A stretch of DNA of 13,217 nucleotides from JAAXXJ01 sp964412455. Lineage in GTDB: Bacteria; Nitrospirota; UBA9217. How positions within the stretch are numbered: the stretch's first letter is position 1; every line of letters begins with the position of its first letter. The notes under the pieces are model-generated. The model saw only the letters and a program-made list of their open reading frames with translations. It was not told where the DNA came from and did no database searches. The stretch lies in NCBI GenBank assembly GCA_964412455.1, contig CAYPOT010000099.1, positions 1 through 13,217 of the forward strand, written 5' to 3'. The translations under genes were made by a program, and so were the position numbers. Shown piece after piece: positions 13,210-13,217 of this stretch.

Positions 13210-13217
13210 CTTCTTGG

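Overview
The window looks like chromosomal DNA of a GC-rich Gram-negative bacterium. Supporting signs are an SMC condensin, a lipobox lipoprotein and a DarP/YjgA-type ribosome factor. The gene content and abundant palindromic intergenic repeats would suit a Desulfobacterota (Deltaproteobacteria-like) or Nitrospirota genome. That placement is an impression from protein style, not a tested assignment. No tRNA, rRNA, CRISPR array, transposase or integrase is visible.

Left and centre (1-10277): five large genes all lie on the minus strand. In transcription order they are a membrane-anchored transglutaminase-like protein, an ABC ATPase, a SulP anion transporter with a STAS domain, a multi-spanning ABC-2-like permease, and smc. 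The ATPase and permease are probably one exporter, yet the SulP gene sits between them. The gaps on either side of SulP, and the one upstream of the ATPase, are packed with different palindromic or tandem repeats. smc has its own good sigma70-type promoter.

Right (10278-13217): a more AT-rich, patchy accessory stretch. It holds (i) a small lipoprotein gene; (ii) a minus-strand pair resembling a toxin-antitoxin module, an 83-residue antitoxin-like protein followed by an ATGA-overlapping 37-codon ORF that may be a truncated toxin; (iii) a 3' fragment of a second lipoprotein copy, so that a 42-bp near-identical direct repeat flanks the pair; (iv) a possible decayed minus-strand ORF; (v) a promoter with a long leader and hairpin before a 104-residue membrane protein; (vi) an integron attC-like folded site overlapping that gene's stop, followed 15 nt later by a ribosome-binding site and a 43-codon ORF; (vii) a short DarP homologue; and (viii) a small convergent membrane protein.

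The most interesting observations are the attC-like site with a possible gene cassette, two independent genes whose predicted promoters put the transcript start at the AUG (leaderless mRNAs), the nested cruciform repeat at 8713-8772 with changes compensated within each arm, and the possible invasion of an ABC exporter operon by a SulP gene.
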